Source: Mollicutes bacterium (GTDB taxonomy: Bacteria > Bacillota_I > Bacilli_A > RF39 > UBA660). Taken from it: a stretch of DNA of 35,550 nt. Every line of letters begins with the position of its first letter. The stretch's first letter is position 1. Below, one piece after another: positions 1-10,379 of the stretch. The notes under the pieces were generated by a model. It saw only the letters and a list, made by a program, of their open reading frames with translations, was not told the DNA's origin and ran no database searches. The stretch covers positions 1 to 35,550 of the forward strand of contig JAAZKW010000048.1 in NCBI GenBank assembly GCA_012799635.1, in the 5' to 3' direction. A program made the position numbers and the translations under genes.

Positions 1-1
1 A

Positions 2-127
2 ATAATTATAATAGTCGATAAGAATAAAGAAAATTTAGCCAAACATTATTTAGAACAAGGATTTGATAATTATATCTTATATTCCAACTTTGAAGAAGAT
101 TTAAATAAAGTATTAGATACATATTAA
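2..127 (+). CDS. C-terminal fragment of a CDS truncated by the window edge (…IIIIVDKNKENLAKHYLEQGFDNYILYSNFEEDLNKVLDTY*)
   Basis: Open frame from base 2 to the TAA at 125-127; function not recognisable. Confidence 0.6.
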   Translation: MIIIVDKNKENLAKHYLEQGFDNYILYSNFEEDLNKVLDTY

Positions 128-148
128 ATACTGAAGACAAGATAAGAT

Positions 149-180
149 AATTAGCACTTGGGTATTGACAAGTGCTAATT
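149..180. promoter_or_regulatory. CIRCE-like HrcA operator
   Basis: Perfect 12-bp inverted repeat AATTAGCACTTG-N8-CAAGTGCTAATT immediately upstream of hrcA; matches the CIRCE core TTAGCACT…AGTGCTAA. Confidence 0.93.
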
Positions 181-193
181 TGCATATTATAAT
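165..193 (+). promoter_or_regulatory. Sigma-A promoter of the hrcA operon
   Basis: TTGACA (165-170) - 17 bp - TATAAT (188-193), perfect consensus; the -35 lies inside the CIRCE element. Confidence 0.9.
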
Positions 194-229
194 ATTTCTA
201 GTGTTAAAAAAACGCTAGAAAGGATTATT

Positions 230-1243
230 ATGGATGAAAGAAGCCGTAAAATTTTAAAAGCTATTGTTGAGCATTATGTTAAAACAGTTAAACCAGTTGG
301 AAGTAAATCACTATGTAAAAAGTTTAAGTTATCAAGTGCAACAATTAGAAATGAAATGGCTGAATTAGAAAAACTCGGTTATATTGAAAAAAGTCATATT
401 TCATCGGGAAGAACTCCTAGCAAATTAGGATATGAATATTATGTAGAAAATTTAATGGAACCGGAGAAATTAACTGGTACCGATGTTCTTAAATTACAAA
501 CAATTGTAAATAATAAAAGTTTAGTATTATCTGATACCATTAGTAAGTGTATGGAAATAATAAGTGAACTTACTAATTATGCTTCAGTAGTTTTAGGAAG
601 TAGTGCTCAAGAAAATTATTTACAACAGGTAAATATTATACCGATTGATGATTTTAAAATCGTAGCTCTTGTTTGTACTAACAGAGGAATTGTTGAAAAT
701 AAGAAATTTAATTTAGATGAAAATACAAATATTAAAGAACTTATTAAGACAAGTGAAATAATAAATAAACTTTTAGTTGGAACTCCTATTAATGAAGTTT
801 CTTCAAGGCTTGAATATGAAATTAAACCAATTATTTCTAAACAGCTTCAAGACTATGAAACCGTCTATAATATTTTTTATAACGCTTTTAGCGATTTTGC
901 TTCTGATACGAAAAGAGAGATGCAAGTTGTTGGAAAAACTAAAATATTAGAACAACCTGAATATAGTGATGCAACAACAATTAAGAGGATTGCTTGTAAA
1001 CTAGAAGATGAAGAGTTTATAAGAAGTGTTGTTGAAGATAAAGATAGTGAAGAAATAAAGGTATATATTGGTGAAGATTCAGAAGTTGATGAAAACACAA
1101 CAGTTATTAGACGTAAATATAATATCAATGGCGAAAAAGGTACGATTGCCATAATAGGGCCTAAAAGAATGGAATATGGAAAAGTCTTCGGACTTTTAAA
1201 TTATGTTTTAGATGAAGTAAAGAAGAAGGATGATACAAAATGA
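230..1243 (+). CDS. hrcA: Heat-inducible transcription repressor HrcA
   Basis: 337 aa; N-terminal winged helix (SKSLCKKFKLSSATIRNEMAELEKLGYIEKSHISSGRTPS) typical of HrcA; CIRCE upstream; grpE/dnaK downstream. Confidence 0.96.
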   Translation: MDERSRKILKAIVEHYVKTVKPVGSKSLCKKFKLSSATIRNEMAELEKLGYIEKSHISSGRTPSKLGYEYYVENLMEPEKLTGTDVLKLQTIVNNKSLVLSDTISKCMEIISELTNYASVVLGSSAQENYLQQVNIIPIDDFKIVALVCTNRGIVENKKFNLDENTNIKELIKTSEIINKLLVGTPINEVSSRLEYEIKPIISKQLQDYETVYNIFYNAFSDFASDTKREMQVVGKTKILEQPEYSDATTIKRIACKLEDEEFIRSVVEDKDSEEIKVYIGEDSEVDENTTVIRRKYNINGEKGTIAIIGPKRMEYGKVFGLLNYVLDEVKKKDDTK

Positions 1244-1743
1244 GTGAAAAAGTAAAAAAAGAGGTAAATAAGAAGCCTAAAAAGAAAAATGTAGAGCTTG
1301 AGAAATTGATTAATGAAAATAAAGATCTTAATGAAAAAGTGTTAAGATTAAATGCAGAACTACAAAATATGAACAAACGTTTTTCGGAAGAAAAAGCAAA
1401 TATATTAAAATATGATGGCGAAGCTTTAATAAAAGATTTGCTTCCTGTTGTAGATAATTTTGAAAGAGCTATTAGTTTAGATGATAATGATTTGACTGAT
1501 GAGCTTTCTAAATTCTTAGCAGGGTTTAAAATGATTTATACATCACTTTTAGATACGCTTAAAAACTTAGGTGTTAAAGAAATCGAAGCTAAAGGAAAAG
1601 AGTTTGATCATAATTTAATGGATGCAATTCTTACCGATCATGAAGAGGGTATAGATCCTGGTATAGTGCTTGAAGTGATGCAAAAGGGGTATATGTATAA
1701 TGATAAAGTTATACGCCATGCAATGGTGAAGGTAAATGAATAA
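1240..1743 (+). CDS. grpE: Nucleotide exchange factor GrpE
   Basis: GrpE signature (DLLPVVDNFERAI…GVKEIEAKGKEFDHNLMDAI…VLEVMQKGYMYNDKVIRHAMVKV); overlaps hrcA stop (ATGA). Confidence 0.96.
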   Translation: MSEKVKKEVNKKPKKKNVELEKLINENKDLNEKVLRLNAELQNMNKRFSEEKANILKYDGEALIKDLLPVVDNFERAISLDDNDLTDELSKFLAGFKMIYTSLLDTLKNLGVKEIEAKGKEFDHNLMDAILTDHEEGIDPGIVLEVMQKGYMYNDKVIRHAMVKVNE

Positions 1744-2041
1744 TAATATTTGGTATTTACCATTAGCATGTATGATAATGGGAAAAAGTTATGAATCTGA
1801 TGATTTAGAAGAATTAATGCTTCTTGATACAAAAGAAGCACAAGATGTCCACTTTGCAATAATGATAGGTCTTATTAGATATATAAATGAGGAAATATCA
1901 TTTGAAGAGTTTGATAGTTTATATAAAAACGGGCTTAATACATTAACATTAGAAGAACAAGATAGGGTGGATAAATTAATAAGAAAATTAGTAAAACAGA
2001 TTTTACAAAATAATGATAATAATAAAGAAAGGAAAAGATAA
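1736..2041 (+). CDS. Uncharacterised 101-aa protein between grpE and dnaK
   Basis: ORF overlaps the grpE stop by 8 nt (translational coupling) and ends 1 nt before the dnaK ATG; no recognisable family. Confidence 0.75.
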   Translation: MNNNIWYLPLACMIMGKSYESDDLEELMLLDTKEAQDVHFAIMIGLIRYINEEISFEEFDSLYKNGLNTLTLEEQDRVDKLIRKLVKQILQNNDNNKERKR

Positions 2042-2042
2042 T

Positions 2043-3863
2043 ATGAGTAAAATTATAGGAATAGACTTAGGTACAACAAATAGTTGTGTTGCTGTACTTG
2101 AGGGAGGAGAAGCAAAAGTAATCCCTAATGCTGAAGGAAATAGGACAACACCTTCGGTAGTTGCTTTTAAAAAGGGAGAAGAATTAGTTGGAGAAACTGC
2201 TAAAAGACAAGCAGTTACTAACGTTAAAAATACGGTAGCCTCTATTAAGAGAATGATAGGAGGTAAAGAAAAAGTTGAAGCAAACGATCGAAAATATACA
2301 CCTGAAGAAATTAGTGCTAAAATACTTGGTAAGCTTAAAGCAGATGCAGAAAGTTATTTAGGAGATAAAGTAACAAAAGCTGTAATAACAGTTCCGGCAT
2401 ACTTTAATGATGCTCAAAGACAAGCTACTAAAAATGCTGGAAAGATTGCTGGTCTTGAAGTAGAAAGAATTATTAATGAACCTACTGCGGCAGCACTTTC
2501 ATATGGTCTTGATAAACAAGACGAGTTTCAAACGATACTAGTATATGACTTAGGTGGAGGTACATTTGATGTATCAATACTTGAGCTTGGTGATGGAGTA
2601 TTTGAAGTAAAATCAACAGCAGGGCATAATAAATTAGGTGGAGATGACTTTGATGATCGAGTATCTGAATATTTAATTAAAGAGTTTAAAAAAGATAATG
2701 GTGTAGATTTATCTAAAGATCCTATGGCCATGCAAAGAATTAAAGATGCAGCTGAGAAGGCTAAGATAGATTTATCATCAATGAGTGAAACTCAAATATC
2801 ATTACCATTTATAACTCAAAATGAAGATAAAGAACCGCTTCATATGGAAATAAGATTATCTAAGGCTAAGTTTGAAGACTTATGTAAAGATTTATTTGAT
2901 TCAACATTAGAACCAGTTAGAAAAGCTATGAAAGATGCTAAACTTAAAGCTAAAGATATTAACAAAGTTATTTTAGTAGGAGGTTCTACAAGAATACCTT
3001 ATATTCAAGAGTTAGTAAAAAAAGAATTAGAACAAGAACCTAATAAATCAGTTAACCCTGATGAAGTAGTTGCTATGGGTGCTGCTATTCAAGGTGGTGT
3101 TTTAACTGGAGAGGTAAATGATATAGTACTTCTTGATGTAACACCTTTATCACTTGGAATTGAAACATTAGGTAATGTCATGACGGTATTAATACCAAGA
3201 AATACAACTATACCTACAAGTAAGTCACAAGTATTTTCAACTGCAGAAGATAATCAACCAGCAGTAGATATTCATGTACTTCAAGGAGAAAGACCGATGG
3301 CTGGTGATAATAAGACATTGGGCAACTTTCAACTTACTAATATTCCTCCTGCAAGAAGAGGAGTACCTCAAATAGAAGTTAAATTTGATATTGATGCTAA
3401 TGGTATTGTTAATGTAACAGCAAAAGATTTAGGTACTAATAAAGAACAAAGTATTACTATTACATCATCAACAGCGCTTTCTGAGGATGAAATTGATAAA
3501 ATGATTAAAGAAGCGGAAGCTAATAAAGAAGCAGATGAAAAAAGAAAAGCAGAATCTGATGCTAGAAATGAAGCTGAGTCGATGATTCTTGCCACTGATA
3601 GAGCTTTAGAAGATCTTGGAGATAAAGTGTCTGAAGATGATAAAAAAGAAGCAGAAAGTTTAAAAGAAGATCTTGAAAAAGCATTAAAAGATGGCGATAT
3701 AGATGAAATAAAAGAAAAGACAGAAAAGCTAAATAAAAAAGCTATGGAACTTGCAGGAAAAGTATATGAACAAGAGGCTAAAAATAAACCAGAAGATGAT
3801 ACTTCTTCAGATAAAAAAGATGATGACGATGTAGTTGAAGCTACATATGAAGAAAAGAAATAA
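2043..3863 (+). CDS. dnaK: Chaperone protein DnaK (Hsp70)
   Basis: [22 protein letters not shown]…; [16 protein letters not shown]-track start 2013 is upstream of the conserved MSKIIG start. Confidence 0.98.
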   Translation: MSKIIGIDLGTTNSCVAVLEGGEAKVIPNAEGNRTTPSVVAFKKGEELVGETAKRQAVTNVKNTVASIKRMIGGKEKVEANDRKYTPEEISAKILGKLKADAESYLGDKVTKAVITVPAYFNDAQRQATKNAGKIAGLEVERIINEPTAAALSYGLDKQDEFQTILVYDLGGGTFDVSILELGDGVFEVKSTAGHNKLGGDDFDDRVSEYLIKEFKKDNGVDLSKDPMAMQRIKDAAEKAKIDLSSMSETQISLPFITQNEDKEPLHMEIRLSKAKFEDLCKDLFDSTLEPVRKAMKDAKLKAKDINKVILVGGSTRIPYIQELVKKELEQEPNKSVNPDEVVAMGAAIQGGVLTGEVNDIVLLDVTPLSLGIETLGNVMTVLIPRNTTIPTSKSQVFSTAEDNQPAVDIHVLQGERPMAGDNKTLGNFQLTNIPPARRGVPQIEVKFDIDANGIVNVTAKDLGTNKEQSITITSSTALSEDEIDKMIKEAEANKEADEKRKAESDARNEAESMILATDRALEDLGDKVSEDDKKEAESLKEDLEKALKDGDIDEIKEKTEKLNKKAMELAGKVYEQEAKNKPEDDTSSDKKDDDDVVEATYEEKK

Positions 3864-3869
3864 TATCAT

Positions 3870-3891
3870 AGGTTCTAGGTAACTAGAACCT
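3870..3891 (+). terminator. Hairpin between dnaK and pepF, probably a partial terminator or processing site
   Basis: Perfect 9-bp stem AGGTTCTAG-GTAA-CTAGAACCT with GNRA-type loop; only a poor T-tract (TATGTTTGTTTAG). Confidence 0.65.
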
Positions 3892-3919
3892 TATGTTTGT
3901 TTAGTTAGGGAATAAGTAT

Positions 3920-5674
3920 ATGAAAATAGATTTAAAAGAATTATTTGAAAACGATAAAGAATTTGAAGCAGAATATAATCAAGTTAAAGGGAAAATCAAA
4001 GATTATTCAAAATATGAAGGGCATCTATATGATAGTGCAGATATATTATTAGAGTTTTTATTGTTTGATAGAGATATTAGTGTGAGACTAGAAAGATTAT
4101 ATTTATATGCTCATATTAATAATGATTTAGATTTATCTAATACTCATTATCAAAATTATTTAATTATGATGATGAATTTAATTAATGAAATAAGAGAATT
4201 ATCTTCGTTTGTTTCATCAGAACTTCTTTCAAAAGATTTAGATTATTTTGAAAAATTAATTGAAGAAAATAGTCATTTAAAAGAGTTCTTTTTATCTATG
4301 AAAAAATTATTTAGAAATAAGAAATATATTAAAAGTAAAGAAGAAGAGAAAATTATTTCTATTCTAACATCTACTTATAATAAACCATCAGAAATATCAG
4401 AGTATTTAATAAATACTGATTTAAAATATGGTTTTATAAAAGAAGGTGGAATAAGAAAAGAGATAACTAATTCCAATATGTCTAACTTCTTTGAAAGTTC
4501 TAATCCTAAAATAAGAAAAGATGTTTTTAATAAAGTTTATAATGAAATAAAAGCTCATGAGAATACTTTCGCCTCTATTTTAAGTGCCGAAATTATTAAT
4601 AATAATAAAATTGCTAAATTAAGAGGATTTAACAGTAGTAAAGAATATAGTTTATATCAAGATGAAATTGATCCTAAAATATATTCATCCTTAATTAAAG
4701 GTGTTCGTAATAATTTAGATAAGTTTTTTAAATATTTTGCTTTTAAAAAGAAAGCATTAAATTTAAAAACGATGCATATATATGATACTTATGCCAATAT
4801 TACAGAAAAATATAATAAAAAATATTCTCTTAAAGAAGGATTAGATATTATTATCAACTCCCTTTCTATTTTAGGAAAAGATTATACAAAAGTATTAAGA
4901 AAGGCTTTTGAAAATAATTGGATGGATACTAGAATTATAAAAAACAAAAGAAGTGGTGCTTATTGTACTTGCTGTTATTTAACCCATCCTTATGTAGTTA
5001 CAAACTATGAAGAAAAACTAAATGATTTATCTACTATAGCACATGAATTTGGTCATGCAATGCACTATTATTATGCTCAAAAGAATAATAGTTATCAAGA
5101 TTATGGTTATTCCATTTTTGCTGCAGAAGTAGCAAGTCAAGTTAATGAAATTATATTAACTGACTATTTACTTGAAAATACCAATAATAAAGAAGAAAAG
5201 AAATATTTACTCGATTTAACATTACAAAGATTTAAAGCAACAGTTGTAAGACAAACAATGTTTGCTGAATTTGAAGATAATCTTCATAATATGGAGCAAA
5301 ATGGAAGCCCTCTTACTAAAGAAAGTATTACTGATGAATATTTAAAATTAAATAAAATATATTTTGGTAATAATGTTTATGTTGATGATAAAATTAAATA
5401 TGAATGTTTTAGAATACCACACTTTTACTATAACTTTTATGTATATCAATATTCAACAGGTTATGTTGCAGCAATGAAAATTGCAAACGATATTATAAAC
5501 GGTAAGAAAGGTGCTTTAGATAAATATTTAGAGTTTTTAAAACTTGGAAGTACGAAGAATCCTATTGAATCATTAATGGTTGCAGGTGTTGATATAAACA
5601 ATTCAAAAATATATGATGAAGTATTTGATGTATTTGAAGAAAAACTAAAGGAGTTGAAAAAATTATATGAGTAA
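3920..5674 (+). CDS. pepF: Oligoendopeptidase F, M3 family metallopeptidase
   Basis: 584 aa; [12 protein letters not shown] zinc motif and M3B architecture. Confidence 0.93.
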   Translation: MKIDLKELFENDKEFEAEYNQVKGKIKDYSKYEGHLYDSADILLEFLLFDRDISVRLERLYLYAHINNDLDLSNTHYQNYLIMMMNLINEIRELSSFVSSELLSKDLDYFEKLIEENSHLKEFFLSMKKLFRNKKYIKSKEEEKIISILTSTYNKPSEISEYLINTDLKYGFIKEGGIRKEITNSNMSNFFESSNPKIRKDVFNKVYNEIKAHENTFASILSAEIINNNKIAKLRGFNSSKEYSLYQDEIDPKIYSSLIKGVRNNLDKFFKYFAFKKKALNLKTMHIYDTYANITEKYNKKYSLKEGLDIIINSLSILGKDYTKVLRKAFENNWMDTRIIKNKRSGAYCTCCYLTHPYVVTNYEEKLNDLSTIAHEFGHAMHYYYAQKNNSYQDYGYSIFAAEVASQVNEIILTDYLLENTNNKEEKKYLLDLTLQRFKATVVRQTMFAEFEDNLHNMEQNGSPLTKESITDEYLKLNKIYFGNNVYVDDKIKYECFRIPHFYYNFYVYQYSTGYVAAMKIANDIINGKKGALDKYLEFLKLGSTKNPIESLMVAGVDINNSKIYDEVFDVFEEKLKELKKLYE

Positions 5675-6809
5675 AAAAGATTATTATGAAATATTGGGTG
5701 TTTCTAAGGATGCATCAGAAGAAGAAATAAAAAGATCATTTAGAAAACTTGCTAAACAATATCACCCAGATGTAAATAAGGAACCAGGAGCCGAAGCTAA
5801 ATTTAAAGAATTAGGTGAAGCTTATGCTATTTTATCAGATCCTAATAAAAGAAGACAATATGACCAATTTGGCTCAGCAGCATTTGAACAAGGAGGCCCA
5901 GGTTTTGGGGGCTTTGATGGTTTTGATATCCACAATATTGACCTTGATTCTATTTTACAAGAAGTATTTGGTTCTGGTTTTGGTGGTTTTGGAGGCTTTG
6001 GTGGTTTTTCAGGCTTTTCATCAGGAAGAGGAAATAGTTCTTCAAGAAGAGGTGAAGATGCCAGAGTAACAGTCAATTTAACCTTTGAAGAAGCTTGCTT
6101 TGGTACTGAAAAGGAAATAACTTTAAATTTAAAAGATGAATGTGATAGTTGTAATGGAAAAGGTGGTTTTGGAGAAAAAAAATGTTCTACTTGTGGAGGA
6201 AATGGTGTAGTTCTTGAAAGGGTTCAATCTTTATTTGGAATTATGCAAACTCAAAAAACATGTCCTGATTGTCGTGGGACTGGAATAAGTTTTGATAAAC
6301 CTTGCATGGATTGTACAGATGGAGTTGTAAATAAAAAGAAGACGATCACAGTTAAAATTCCCGAAGGTGTTGACAGTGGTTATCAACTTCGTCTTGCAAG
6401 AAAAGCTCACGCAGGATTATTAGGTGGTGATTATGGGGATTTATATGTCGATTTTAATATTGCAAAACACCCTTTATTTGAAAGGGAAGATACTGACATA
6501 TATTTAGAATTACCAATTAATATCGTTGAAGCTAGTATTGGATGTAAAAAAGAAATTCCAACTTTATATGGAAACGTATATTTAGAAATAAAGGCAGGGA
6601 CTCAAAACTATTCTAAATTAAAATTAAGAGGCAAGGGCATTAAAACTCCAAATAGTAAGACACCAGGAGATATGTATGTTATAGTAAATATTATTACTCC
6701 GACAAAGTTAAATAGAAAACAAAAAGCTTTGCTCGAAGAAGTTTTAGAAGAAGGTCTTGATGATGAAGAAGCTTTTAAAGAATACAATAAATCATTAAAA
6801 AAGCTATAA
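5667..6809 (+). CDS. dnaJ: Chaperone protein DnaJ
   Basis: J domain with HPD, G/F-rich region, CxxCxGxG repeats ([32 protein letters not shown]). Confidence 0.97.
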   Translation: MSKKDYYEILGVSKDASEEEIKRSFRKLAKQYHPDVNKEPGAEAKFKELGEAYAILSDPNKRRQYDQFGSAAFEQGGPGFGGFDGFDIHNIDLDSILQEVFGSGFGGFGGFGGFSGFSSGRGNSSSRRGEDARVTVNLTFEEACFGTEKEITLNLKDECDSCNGKGGFGEKKCSTCGGNGVVLERVQSLFGIMQTQKTCPDCRGTGISFDKPCMDCTDGVVNKKKTITVKIPEGVDSGYQLRLARKAHAGLLGGDYGDLYVDFNIAKHPLFEREDTDIYLELPINIVEASIGCKKEIPTLYGNVYLEIKAGTQNYSKLKLRGKGIKTPNSKTPGDMYVIVNIITPTKLNRKQKALLEEVLEEGLDDEEAFKEYNKSLKKL

Positions 6810-6827
6810 AAAATATATAGCTTTTTT
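6797..6827 (+). terminator. Rho-independent terminator of the heat-shock operon
   Basis: 12-bp inverted repeat AAAAAAGCTATA…TATAGCTTTTTT overlapping the dnaJ stop. Confidence 0.85.
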
Positions 6828-6876
6828 ATATGTTAAATGGTAAGATGTTGTTATAAGAAAGAAAGGGATAAACAAA

Positions 6877-7707
6877 ATGGAAAAGGGGAAAAAACGGATT
6901 TGGATTGAGATTATAGTTGTAGTTCTGATAGTAGTGGGCACCAGTTTATTAACTTATTTTATAATGAAGGATGAGAATAATATAGTTAAAAACATTATAA
7001 ATAAGTCTGTTGTCACTGAAAATCAAAAAGAAAAAAATAAAATAATACATGATACAGCTAAGGCCGAAAAGACTATCGATGCTTTTTTATTTCTTGATGA
7101 AGATAAGCACTATAGTGGAAATATGGATATTAATGATCTTGATACCCATGATTTAATATCTTTGAGCTTTAATAATATAGATAGAGATTATGTTGGTTCT
7201 TGTAGTCTTGAAGATGGGAAAAAGCTTGCTTTAAAGGATATTAATGATGTTTTGACAAAATATGTAAATGGACGAAAACTAACATTAGATGATCTTAAAA
7301 CCCATTTAGAATCAGAAATAAAGGTAAATCATCCCGGGATTTATTTCCATTATAAAATTGGGGACGATGATTCAATTAGTATTGATGTGTGTGGAGGTTG
7401 GATAGGCCCTGATCCAGATGTAGCGGTTTATAAGACTATTAAACATGAAACAAACGAAGATATAATGAAGGTTTATCGTAAAGTTGCATTTAAAAAATTT
7501 AAAGAGCATATTCAAACATATGATGAAAATCAAGAATTTTATAGAGATGTTTTTATATATGATTATTATCTTACCCCAAAGCGTGATGGTAAACCAGAAA
7601 TCTCAGAAACTCAAATGATGGCCCATGATAGATTTAATACTTACGTTTATACTTTAAAGCTTATAAATGATAATTATTATTTAAAGAATATTAACTTAGC
7701 AAAGTAA
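6877..7707 (+). CDS. Uncharacterised membrane-anchored protein (single N-terminal TM)
   Basis: 276 aa; KKRIWIEIIVVVLIVVGTSLLTYFIM N-terminal TM; strong SD GAAAGGG; no recognisable domain. Confidence 0.75.
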   Translation: MEKGKKRIWIEIIVVVLIVVGTSLLTYFIMKDENNIVKNIINKSVVTENQKEKNKIIHDTAKAEKTIDAFLFLDEDKHYSGNMDINDLDTHDLISLSFNNIDRDYVGSCSLEDGKKLALKDINDVLTKYVNGRKLTLDDLKTHLESEIKVNHPGIYFHYKIGDDDSISIDVCGGWIGPDPDVAVYKTIKHETNEDIMKVYRKVAFKKFKEHIQTYDENQEFYRDVFIYDYYLTPKRDGKPEISETQMMAHDRFNTYVYTLKLINDNYYLKNINLAK

Positions 7708-7729
7708 AGATCAAATTTGATCTTTTTTT
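7706..7729 (+). terminator. Rho-independent terminator
   Basis: Palindrome AAAGATCAAATTTGATCTTT followed by T-tract. Confidence 0.75.
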
Positions 7730-7788
7730 ATAAAATAAAAAGGAAAAATATAAACCCTTTGATATATATGTTATTGAAGGGAGATATT

Positions 7789-8391
7789 TTGATAAGATTT
7801 ATAAAAGAGATTTTTCTTATAGTAATAATATTACTAATAATTGGTCTTTATGTAGAAAGATATTATTTTTATTTTCATTATGAGGATAAAGAAGTTATTA
7901 AACCAGAACCAATAATTAAAGATGATACTTTAGAAATTAAGAATACTTCTAAAAAATATGTTGATATTAAAGGAGAAGTCGCTTCTCCAGGTGTTTATGA
8001 AATAAACGAAGGGTTTATTATTAATGATGTTATTTCTCTTGCAGGAGGGCTTACAGAAACTGCCGATTTAAGTAAAATTAATTTAAGTAAAAAAGTTAGT
8101 GATGAAGATGTAATATATATTTATAGTAAAGAAGAGGTTATAAAAGAAGATATCAAAATAAATTATAATAACACGAGTACTGTAATAAAAGATGATAATA
8201 ATTTAATTAATATTAATACTGCAGATAAAAATGAACTTATGAAATTAAATGGAATTGGCGAAGTTAAAGCAAGTAGTATCATTGAATATCGCAATACAAA
8301 TGGCTTATTTTTAAATATTGAAGATATAAAAAACGTTCCAGGAATTAGCAGTAATTTATATGAAAAGATTAAAGCTTTTATTACAATCTAA
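7789..8391 (+). CDS. comEA: ComEA-like DNA-binding competence protein (SLBB + helix-hairpin-helix)
   Basis: DIKGEVASPGVYEINEGFIINDVISLAGG (SLBB) and ININTADKNELMKLNGIGEVKASSIIEYR (HhH); probable TTG start at 7789 preceded by AAGGGAG (track start 7717 lies inside the upstream terminator). Confidence 0.9.
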   Translation: MIRFIKEIFLIVIILLIIGLYVERYYFYFHYEDKEVIKPEPIIKDDTLEIKNTSKKYVDIKGEVASPGVYEINEGFIINDVISLAGGLTETADLSKINLSKKVSDEDVIYIYSKEEVIKEDIKINYNNTSTVIKDDNNLININTADKNELMKLNGIGEVKASSIIEYRNTNGLFLNIEDIKNVPGISSNLYEKIKAFITI

Positions 8392-10366
8392 TTCTTTTTA
8401 TCTTATTTTATTAATAATTCTTATAATATATGTATTTGTAAATATCACTTTTTTAAAAATAAAGATTGATAATAATCGTAATCAAGAAACATTTATTGGT
8501 AAAGTAATATTAAAGAATAATAAAAATATTATAATTAAGAATGAAGAAAAAATTCTTGTGAAATATAAGGGTAATAAAAAAATATCTCTTGGTGATATTA
8601 TAAGTATAGAAGGTATTGTTTTTATTCCTCAAAACAATACCATACCAAACACATTTAATTATAAGAAATATTTATTTTACAATAAGATTAATAAAATCAT
8701 TTACGCTAATGAAATAACAATATTCAAAAAGAATAAGAATATTTTAATAAGATTTAAAGATGCGATTATTGATAAAGCAACACAAGATAAATATTTATCT
8801 TTATTTATCCTAGGAGATAAATCATATTTAGAAAAAGATATATATAATAATTATAAAAATATTGGGGTTGCTCATATTTTAGCTATATCAGGCATGCATA
8901 TTAATGTTTTAATTGGTATTTTAAACTTTTTATTTAAATATATAAATAAGAATAAGAGAAATATATTAATAATTATTATATTATATATTTATCTTTATTT
9001 GACTAGTTTTGTACCTTCGGTTTTTAAAGTTTTTATTTTTCATATTTTAAAAATCATAAATAAAAAGTATTTTCTTCAAATAAATAAATTAAAGCTTCTT
9101 TTTATATGTTTTTTCATTATGACTATAATAAATCCTTTTTATCTTTTTAATATAGGCGTTTTGTTTTCTTTTTTATCTTCATTAGCAATTATTATGTCAA
9201 AAAAATTTCATTCTAAAAATGCTTTCTTAAATATATTAATTATAACTTTTTTTATTAATTTATTTATTTTACCAATAACAATTAATATTAATTATGAAAT
9301 AAATTTAATTTTATTTATTAGCAATCTAATATTAATTCCATTAATAAGTTTTTTTATTTATCCCTTTTCTTTACTTACTTTTGTTTTCCCTTTTTTAATT
9401 AAAATATTTAATTTATTTACACTTACTATGGAGAAAATAGTTTTTTTAATAAATAAAATAACTTTTTTAAAAATAACTTTTCCTAAAATGGGAATATCTA
9501 TCATTTTATTATATTATCTAATCCTCGTTTTATTTATTTATTATGATAATAAAGCGTTATTTATATCTTTAATTGGAATAGTATTATCTTATAAAGCATT
9601 ATATTATATTGATTCAAATTTTTATTCTATTTATTTAGATGTAGGTCAAGGTGATTCATCATTAATGATTTTTCCATATAAGAAAAATGTCATTTTAATT
9701 GATACAGGAGGTAATATAAATAATTATATCTCAGAAAGGATAATTCTCTATCTAAAGAGTATAGGCATAAATAAACTTGATTATTTAATTTTAAGTCATG
9801 GAGATTTTGATCATATGGGAGAAGCTATTAATTTAGTAAATAATTTTAAAATAGATAAAGTTATATTTAATTGTGGTGAATTTAATGATTTAGAAAAAGA
9901 ATTAATAAAGGTTTTAGATAAGAAGAATATTAAATATTATTCCTGTATTAAAGGATTAAATATAGATAATAATAAATTATATGTTTTAAACACAAGAGAA
10001 TATGGTGTTGAAAATGATAATTCTATCGTAATATATACAAAGTTAAATAATTATAAATTTCTATTTATGGGGGATGCTGGGATAGAAGTGGAAAAAGATA
10101 TAGTAGATAAATATAATTTAATTGATATAGATTTTTTAAAAGTGGGCCATCATGGAAGTTATACAAGTAGCAATGAAGAATTCATAAATAAAATCACGCC
10201 CAAACATTCAATTATAAGTGTAGGAAAGAATAATAGGTTTGGTCATCCAAATGAAGATGTTTTAAATACATTAAAAGATTCTAAAATATATAGAACAGAT
10301 CAGGAAGGCAGTATTGAGATTAAATTAAATAAAAAGGGATATAAGATTATGACATGTAGTCCATAG
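8360..10366 (+). CDS. comEC: ComEC/Rec2-family DNA internalisation channel with metallo-beta-lactamase domain
   Basis: ILAISGMHINVLIGIL competence-domain motif; SIYLDVGQGDSSLMIFP; LSHGDFDHMGE; VGHHGS. Confidence 0.95.
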   Translation: MKRLKLLLQSNSFYLILLIILIIYVFVNITFLKIKIDNNRNQETFIGKVILKNNKNIIIKNEEKILVKYKGNKKISLGDIISIEGIVFIPQNNTIPNTFNYKKYLFYNKINKIIYANEITIFKKNKNILIRFKDAIIDKATQDKYLSLFILGDKSYLEKDIYNNYKNIGVAHILAISGMHINVLIGILNFLFKYINKNKRNILIIIILYIYLYLTSFVPSVFKVFIFHILKIINKKYFLQINKLKLLFICFFIMTIINPFYLFNIGVLFSFLSSLAIIMSKKFHSKNAFLNILIITFFINLFILPITININYEINLILFISNLILIPLISFFIYPFSLLTFVFPFLIKIFNLFTLTMEKIVFLINKITFLKITFPKMGISIILLYYLILVLFIYYDNKALFISLIGIVLSYKALYYIDSNFYSIYLDVGQGDSSLMIFPYKKNVILIDTGGNINNYISERIILYLKSIGINKLDYLILSHGDFDHMGEAINLVNNFKIDKVIFNCGEFNDLEKELIKVLDKKNIKYYSCIKGLNIDNNKLYVLNTREYGVENDNSIVIYTKLNNYKFLFMGDAGIEVEKDIVDKYNLIDIDFLKVGHHGSYTSSNEEFINKITPKHSIISVGKNNRFGHPNEDVLNTLKDSKIYRTDQEGSIEIKLNKKGYKIMTCSP

Positions 10367-10379
10367 GAAGGAGATAGAT

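Noticed and set aside
877-1152. Minus-strand ORF antisense to hrcA (and similar antisense ORFs at 1161-1376, 1638-1859, 2528-2731, 3368-3595, 16202-16459, 19961-20149, 25199-25489, 25897-26115, 29647-30000, 30541-30723, 31270-31488)
   Set aside because: All lie opposite strongly conserved genes, have low-complexity Ser/Leu/Ile-rich translations typical of antisense frames of AT-rich genes, and lack SDs or recognisable motifs
5815-6076. Alternative-frame ORFs (5815-6069 +, 5822-6076 -) in dnaJ
   Set aside because: Products of the repetitive Gly/Phe-rich region read in other frames; dnaJ frame is clearly the coding one
7717-7788. Upstream start for ComEA at 7717
   Set aside because: Lies within the terminator of the preceding gene; TTG 7789 has a good SD and precedes the TM segment directly
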